DNA from: Callorhinus ursinus
Lineage: Eukaryota > Chordata > Mammalia > Carnivora > Otariidae
DNA length: 64,000 nt
Reading direction: 5' to 3'
NCBI RefSeq assembly: GCF_003265705.1
Contig: NW_020313045.1
Coordinates: forward strand, 1,695,273-1,759,272
Part shown: positions 58,070-64,000 of the stretch, piece by piece
Layout: each line of letters opens with the position of its first letter
How positions within the stretch are numbered: position 1 is the first letter of the stretch
The notes under the pieces: model-generated
What the model was told of the DNA's origin: nothing
The model's database searches: none
What the model saw: the letters and a program-made list of their open reading frames with translations, nothing else
Made by a program: the position numbers and the translations under genes

Positions 58070-58260
58070 AATTCTACCCTTCCCCACAGTAAATATCTGG
58101 CCTTGGGCCATTTACCTGCCTTCCCCACACACTCTTTGCCACATCTAGAGATTTGGGGCTATATTACGTTTTTACAGGGCTCTTGTAAAGATTAAAAGAG
58201 CTCATGGAACAAAGGGCTTCTAGCACAGTGCCTGACACACAGTAGGTGCTCAAGTGAAGC
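58070..58260 (+). mobile_element. MIR SINE
   Basis: 'ggccttgggccatttacctgcc', 'gctcttgtaaagattaaaagagctcatgg', 'gcacagtgcctgacacacagtaggtgctca' is MIR. Confidence 0.8.
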
Positions 58261-59593
58261 TAACTCAAATTCTTCCAAAGCCTATTTCAGCTGGTGGGTA
58301 TGGGTTTGTTTTTGTTTTTGTTTTTTATGATGATGAATTTTTAAATAAATCTTAAGTTTAGATTTTTAAATTTAGACTTATTGAGTTATTATAAAGACAG
58401 ACCAGGGTTCCTCTATACTCTACACTCACTTCCCCGCTTTGCTAATATCTTAACATCATCATGGTTCATTTGCCATGATGAACCAATATTGATACATTAT
58501 TACTAGCTAGAGTCCATACTTGATTCAGATATTCTCACTTTTTCCCTAATGTCCTGTTTCTGTTCCAGAATCCCATCCACTATCACATTACATTTAACAG
58601 TGGTGTTTCCCTAGGCTTTTCTTGGCTGCGACAGATTGTCAGAATTTCTTTATTTTTGAAGACATTGTGTTGAGCAATACCGATCGGGTGTTTATTAACG
58701 TTGACCTTGACCCCCTGGACGGAGGTAGTGTTTATCAGGTGTCTCCACTGTCAAGCTGTTCGTTCTTGTTTCCTTTTCCATACTGTCCTCTTTGGAAGGA
58801 AGTTATTATGCACAGCCACACTTAAGGAATGGGAAGTTATGCTCCCCCTCCTTGAGGACTGAGCAGCTACATAAATTATTTCGAATTCTGCTCTGGCCAT
58901 TGGAAATTCTCTTAGTTGGATCCCGTATCCCTCTGGTATAGTCCTATCATTATGGGTTTGGTTTTTCTGGTTGGGCTTTTGTTTTTGTTTTCAGCACTTT
59001 CTTGCTCTCTGGCAATACATGATGGCTCCAGCCTCATCATGTATATTCCATGCGCCAGTCCTTAAGTCCTAGAACCGGCCTTTTCTCTGAGCCCTGGTTC
59101 CTTTTATTGGAGAATGATATTAGAAACCAAGATCTGGACACTAGCTATGGACAATTACAACTGGGGCATGTCTCTGCCCTTTCAGCCATCACAGCCAGAG
59201 ATGTATATGTGGAATACTAACCCAGGTACACACATATATGTATTAAGACATCTACATGTAACTATATGTATCTATATTAACCTACATGTGAGTTCATTCC
59301 GATGTCTCCAGCCCTAACCTGTTACCCTATGACTTATTCTAGCCCCCTTCCCTTGCTCATCCGTAACGCATTCCAACTGTGGAAAACCTGACTCCTGCTA
59401 TCTGCCATCCATATAGTTCATCGTTCAGTTCCAGTCTACACGTGTAGTGGTTTCAGAGTTGCTAACCCATGCCTCTGCAAGACACAATGCTATCAATTAG
59501 AGTACAATGCATATGGACGCTTCCATGGCCAGTGGTCTTATAATTCTACTCATTCCCAAAGTTGCTTAGGTCAGCACCTTATTCCCACGACAC

Positions 59594-59774
59594 TTTTTTT
59601 TTTAAGATTTTATTTTATTTATTTGAGAGAGAGAGAGAGAGAGAGCACAGAGAGACAGGGAGAAGCAGACTCCCTGCTGAGCAAGGAGCCCAATGCGGGA
59701 TGCAATCCCAGACCCCGAGCTCATGACCTGAGCCAAAGGCAGACGCTTAACCGACTGAGCCACCCAGGCGCCCT
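59594..59774 (-). mobile_element. SINEC inside L1
   Basis: Antisense SINE ending 'accgactgagccacccaggcgccc'. Flanks show only a degenerate possible duplication. Confidence 0.95.
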
Positions 59775-59793
59775 CCCCCAACCCTTTCAATGG

Positions 59794-59853
59794 GATCATT
59801 TCATGTAATAGTTGATCATTTCATGTAATAATAGATCATTTCTGTAATGGTTG
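59794..59853. repeat. Three-copy 20-bp tandem repeat
   Basis: GATCATT starts at 59794, 59814 and 59834, an exact 20-bp period. Copies read GATCATTTCATGTAATAGTT with a few changes. Immediately next to the SINE 5' end. Confidence 0.93.
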
Positions 59854-60728
59854 TAATATTTGTAAATATATTTGTAATATCCTTGTGTCATCCATCTTGG
59901 GGGGTCCCCCAAACTCCTAAAGTTCTGCGGATTTTGACAAATGCACAATATCTTGTGTTTACCATGCAGTAGCAAACAAAAGAGTCTCACTGACCTAAAA
60001 AAATCGACGGTGCCCCTGTGTTGGACCCTCCCCCACCCCGCCTTGAACCCCTGGCAATCACTGATCTTTTTTCTTGGCTCTACAGCTTTTCCTTCTCCAG
60101 AACATCAGATAATTGGAATCAGACAGTATGTAGCTTTTTCAGATTGGCTTCTTACACTTAACAACACATTTAAGATTCATCCTTACCTTTTCTGGCTTGA
60201 TAGCCCATTTCTTTTGACCGCTGAATAATATTCCCTTGTCTGGATGGACCACAGTTTGTTTATCCAGTCTTCCATTAGAGGATGTCTTGGTCGCTTCCAG
60301 AGAACAGAGCTGCCATGAATAAGGCTGCAGGCTTCTGTGTAGATGTGCTTTCAGGTCAGTTGGGTAAATACTCAGGGGTTCAACAGATGCATTGTATGCC
60401 GAAGGCACATTTAGTTCTGTAAGAAACTACCCATCTTCTAAAGTGGCTGTAGCATTTTGCATTCCCGGCAGCAAAGAATGAGAGTTCCTGTTGTACCTCT
60501 GTCCAGCTGTTGGTATTGTCAGTTTTTTTAGATTTTAGTTCATCTAAGTAGAGTGGTATCTCATTGTTATTGTAATTTGTGATTCCTTAATAATAAATGA
60601 TGTGGGGCATCTCTTCGGATGCTCACTTGCCGTTTGTATATCTTTTTGGTGAAGGATCTGTTCAAATCTTTTGCTCGTGTTTAAAAAGGGCAATTTATGT
60701 TTTCTGATTATTGAATTTTCAGTTTTCT

Positions 60729-60826
60729 GTATTATATATGTATATATTTTTGTGTGTATATATATACATACATATACAACTGAAATATATATATAGTGTG
60801 TGTATACATATATATATATTGCGTGT
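60729..60826. repeat. AT/GT-rich simple repeat
   Basis: Runs of TATATA, TGTGTG and TACATA in alternation, at the end of the L1 fragment. Confidence 0.9.
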
Positions 60827-61334
60827 GTCTTTGGCATACTTTCTGAGCCAACTCTCTCCGTGTTACCCCTGCCTCCCTGCGTCTGTATCATCCTGAGCTC
60901 AGAACACATGGAATGTTCTGTCATCCCAACCTCACACACACGGGCTCAGAGGAATAGGAAAGGACAGCCCCCCAGCTGTGACCCGCAGATACTTAGCTGC
61001 CTCTCTAGGAGCCACGACTGGGTCTGAAGGAGCTCAGCCAGGCTGAGCCCACCCCTCTCCTGATGTCCTTGGGTCCCCCGGTGAACTCTGCATGGACCTC
61101 ATAAGATCAAGTGTTTGGGGGAACTCCCCTACCCCCACTCCAGAGCTGACCCAGCAACCATTTCAGAGGAGTACATCCAAAGACTAATGTTTTAAGCTGC
61201 AAGGATCTTTGAAGAGCATTTGGTTCATTTTATAGATGAGTAAATGAGATTCAGATCATAGGCGTCACTAATTGTTCCACCAGGAAAGGGTAAACAGAGT
61301 TTGATGTATTTGGGATTAAACACAGTCAAACTTC
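60827..61334. other. Unique sequence, no gene
   Basis: No gene. A weak antisense MIR core may lie at 61225-61290 ('ttttatagatgagtaaatgag'). Confidence 0.35.
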
Positions 61335-61465
61335 CTAATTCCTTGCTGCTCAAAATGCAACAATATCAGTATTACATGGGGCAGACATTAGAAACGCAGA
61401 AGCTCAGAACCTGCATCTTAACAAGATCTTCCCAGTTGATGTAAATGTTCATTATAGTTTAGGAA
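61335..61465 (+). mobile_element. MER5-type hAT-Charlie fragment
   Basis: 'gcagacattagaaacgcagaagctcagaacctgcatcttaacaagatcttccc' follows the MER5A pattern with a deletion in the middle. Confidence 0.6.
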
Positions 61466-61479
61466 TGCTGTCTTTATTC

Positions 61480-61630
61480 TGTAATTTATCAAATCATTAC
61501 TGAGCAGCTACTACATGGCAGGTACTGTGCGAAGCACTGAGGCTTCATCACAAAACAGAGAGTACCTGCTCTCAAGGAGTTAGGCTTGAGTGGACACTCA
61601 CATCATCGAATCGCTGCACAGATAATTAGC
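61480..61630 (-). mobile_element. L2 LINE fragment
   Basis: 'cattactgagcagctactacatggcaggtactgtgcgaagcactgagg', 'tgctctcaaggagttaggctt' is antisense L2. Confidence 0.8.
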
Positions 61631-62399
61631 TGATGAACAGCAATCGTGGCTTATACCAGAAAGGAAGACTGTATTTGAGGATCGGGGCTGGGGTGAAGAC
61701 AACACAGACGATACGTCTGTGTGTGTGGTGCATCACAAGGAAGAGAATGGAGCTGACAAGGACCCCCGAACCTTTTCCATCAAGGCATCCTACAGAGCAT
61801 TTCATGGGACTGGTGTCCTGCAAAATGTCGCCCAGGAAGTAACGGGACCAACCCAAGACCCAACAGGATGCCACAGCAGGAGCCTCGACACAGCTCCCCT
61901 GCTTCCCCAGGCTAAGCCCCCGCCACCACCCCCACGCCACCCTTTCCTGGTCACCGGGAGTCCCCCAGGATGACACAGAGAACGAAGGCTCTGGGCATCA
62001 GGTTGGCTGCCAGCCAGGCTGGACACACATGCAAGTTATTTTCATGGGGCAGCAAATTCTGGAAAATATGTGGTTTAGAAGCAACATAATTATGATCCTC
62101 TAAAATTAGGCTCATAGTCTAAACAACCCCAAGTCTTCCTTCTGCAAAAAAACAAACAATCGCAAGCAGGAAGCCTGCAGCGATGCATGTCACGTTGGCC
62201 AACAGGCCTGCTAGTCTCCCCGCTGAGCTAAAAAGGCAAACAGCATGCAAAAATGTAAATATTATATTATTTTTCAAATACCACCTATTCCATTCTCACC
62301 CCAGCTGGCTCTGTCTGTCCACCTCGGCGCCCCCTGGACACCCCGCCCCTCCACGCTCTGGCTGCGAAATACATAGATTTTTTTTTTTTTTCCAGGAGC
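61631..62399. other. Unique sequence, no gene
   Basis: A 116-codon frame on the minus strand (61626-61976) has no domain. No repeat recognised. Confidence 0.4.
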
Positions 62400-63120
62400 C
62401 ATTATCTAAACTGCTGATGTAATAAGGCCCTGGTAGATGAAATTCACTTAATAACTCACGCTTCGTTATTTATTGTGAACCTGTGTGCATTCTCCTTGAT
62501 TCCATTTTCCAGCAAAATATAAGTGCAGCTTTCATCGTGAACGCCTGAATTTATGGCAAACAGACCAAGTGACATTAAGAAAGCCACACAATCCCTTCAT
62601 TCAGTCTTTAATAAGGAAGCCAAGGAAAAATTATCCTAGCTGGTTTGCGGGTGACAGCACAAGAACTTTCTGGAGTCAGAAAGTTAGCACCGCACCTCCT
62701 GTCAGCCCATTAAAAAAGAAAGCTGGCATGGCATGATATTAGAACCATGTGTGAGAAGGAATTTCTCCTCTGGTAAGACATTCCAAATACTGTCTCCGAG
62801 CCAAAGACTTTGGTGTTAGACTAATTTAAGCAGCATGTTGAAATCAGCGCTCAGGACTTTGATCATAAGGAGATCGTTTGTTACAAATTGAACTAACCCA
62901 GTCTCTATTTCTGGCGGATCAGAACTCTGGATTTGTTGAATTAAATGCCTCATTTAGTACCGTTTGCACATGAAAAGGAATGCTGCACTCAGGAATCTGA
63001 TAGTGAATTTTTCACCTAACCAACAGGTCTACTTTTTTATTACTTTTAAACCTAATCCATACTTGGTCCACACTGTTCCTAAATAACCCTAGGGCCGTTC
63101 AGAGTGAAGTTTTAAATCAA
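62400..63120. other. AT-rich candidate conserved non-coding block
   Basis: Repeat-free. 'attcacttaataactcacg', 'cattcagtctttaataagg', 'gactaatttaagcagc', 'gaattaaatgcctcatttag' give dense ATTA/TAAT cores. No notable frame. Enhancer-like composition, unverified. Confidence 0.45.
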
Positions 63121-63133
63121 CTCTCATGTTATT

Positions 63134-63176
63134 GGGGGTTGCGGGGGGTTGAGGGGCGGTGGTGGGGCAGCGGGGG
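63134..63176 (+). other. G-quadruplex motif, five G tracts
   Basis: GGGGG-TTGC-GGGGGG-TTGA-GGGG-(7 nt)-GGGG-CAGC-GGGGG. Five tracts with loops of 4-7 nt, one spare. Confidence 0.85.
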
Positions 63177-63269
63177 TTTGCTGAGCCATCCTTGAATTAT
63201 CAAACCATGTAATAAAGAACATATTGGAACCCGGGACCAAAATAAAAGGGGGAAAAAAAAAAACAAGAA

Positions 63270-63760
63270 AGAAAAATAAATGAGTCCGCAGTTGTTATTT
63301 ACTATCTAAATAACCCAGTTTCCTTTCATGACAAATGTGAGCTGAAATAGCAAAATGATTTTGCAGACCTATGATTTCTGTAATGTTGCCTGTCTGGTCC
63401 GGCAGAAACAAGAAGGGAGAGGCTAAAGGGCACAAAATAGACCATTTCCACATATGGCTACACTTTCTTTTCATTTTTGAAGTTATAATATCTTTAACTG
63501 TAGATAATGATATTATAAACTGTCATTTAGTGCATTTTAAGTATATTACATACATGAAACAAAGGTCTAGAACGAGCCGCAGCTGAAACCTTAACAAAAA
63601 CATTGTGCCTCCCAACCACCAGGCAGGAGGCAGGGATGGGCTTTGCTTAAGAACGTGGCAGCGCAGATAATCACAAACACAGCCTGTGGGTGTAAATTGT
63701 GATCCCGGCCAAGGCTGGGCAATGATGATTTAATAGTAATTTACTGTTAATTATTAACAC
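63270..63760. other. AT-rich candidate conserved non-coding block
   Basis: Repeat-free, with 'gatattataaactgtcatttag' and 'gatgatttaatagtaatttactgttaattattaac'. The only frame (71 codons) is low-complexity. Enhancer-like, unverified. Confidence 0.4.
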
Positions 63761-63930
63761 TCAGGGGTCAACAAGCTACTCCACGGTCCGGTTTTACTTT
63801 TACATTATTTGGTTCATCTATACCTTGGTTTCCCATAATTTACTTCCTGTTGGTGGCAGGCGGTGGGGAGGGCGTTAGAGAACCATTTCTGGTTCAGCTG
63901 TTAAAACAGGGACCTGACCTGTCCTATCCT

Positions 63931-64000
63931 AGAGAAAAAAGAAGGAGAAGAAGGAAGAAGAAGAAGAAGAAGAAGAAGAAGAAGAAGAAGAAGAAGAAGA
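63931..64000. repeat. (GAA)n microsatellite at the window edge
   Basis: About 20 GAA units, nearly perfect after 63955, running off the end of the window. All purine on this strand. Confidence 0.97.

Larger units (their letters stand above)
58310..60735 (-). mobile_element. L1 LINE 3' portion, 2.4 kb, antisense
   Basis: The largest single element. From left: 3' UTR ('gtgtttatcaggtgtctccactgtcaag', 'cacacttaaggaatgggaagttatgctcc', 'ttggagaatgatattagaaaccaagatctgg'), then the end of ORF2 ('cacagtttgtttatccagtcttcc', 'ttgggtaaatactcagg', 'gagttcctgttgtacctc', 'tgttcaaatcttttgctcg'). No open frame survives. L1ME-like. Split by one SINE and a small tandem repeat. Confidence 0.9.

Noticed and set aside
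58463..58495. Inverted repeat TGGTTCAT...ATGAACCA
   Set aside because: Only 8-bp arms with a loop, inside L1 3' UTR. Expected by chance.
59794..59853. CRISPR-like repeat array
   Set aside because: Units are directly adjacent without spacers and the genome is mammalian. A small tandem duplication.
58310..60735. Possible retrotransposition-competent L1
   Set aside because: Only the 3' part is present and no ORF2 frame survives. Inactive.

Overview
This window is non-coding nuclear DNA from a mammal, most likely an arctoid carnivoran (bear, seal or mustelid group). The evidence is about 18 copies of a tRNA-derived SINE with a conserved 5' block (CGCCTGGGTGGCTCAGTCGG on the sense strand), a mirrored ATCCCAGG-GT-CCTGGGAT core, a CT-rich stretch and an AAATAAATAAAATC tail. 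These match the SINEC type of caniform carnivores. They do not have the sequence of the young dog or cat subfamilies as I know them. Species and chromosomal locus cannot be fixed from the sequence.

I found no protein-coding gene, exon, rRNA, functional tRNA, snRNA or processed pseudogene that I can support. Every open frame is short (longest 204 codons), lacks recognisable domains, and lies in unique sequence or in repeats, so no CDS is listed. The window looks like a gene desert, a long intergenic tract or a large intron.

Layout. 1-7.5 kb is repeat-rich: L1, an MLT1-type LTR with a perfect 35-bp hairpin, MIR, L2, and two nested SINEs. 7.5-19.2 kb is mostly unique. The part from 10.6 to 19.2 kb has almost no interspersed repeats but holds AT-rich homeodomain-like blocks, G-quadruplex and Z-DNA motifs, and a long C tract, so it is the best candidate regulatory block. 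19.2-21.9 kb is a layered transposon stack (L1 split by Tigger1, itself split by two SINEs, next to a hAT element split by another SINE). 22-31.5 kb is ordinary old-repeat landscape (L2, MIR, L1, LTR-like). 31.5-35.1 kb is nearly repeat-free, with a candidate conserved non-coding block at 33.1-34.2 kb. 35-46 kb is dense in MIR, L2, MER5 and an MLT1 LTR. 46.5-47 kb is another AT-rich candidate enhancer block. 49-58 kb alternates SINE, MIR and L2 with GC-moderate unique sequence. 58.3-60.7 kb is a 2.4-kb minus-strand L1 3' end. 61.6-64 kb is again repeat-poor, with AT-rich candidate conserved blocks, a strong G4 motif and a GAA microsatellite at the edge.

No new gene system was found. The most interesting signals are the repeat-free AT-rich blocks, which suggest long-range regulatory DNA of a developmental gene outside the window, and several perfect inverted repeats and non-B-DNA motifs. 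Repeat family names come from recalled consensus sequences, not from a search, and boundaries of old repeats are approximate.
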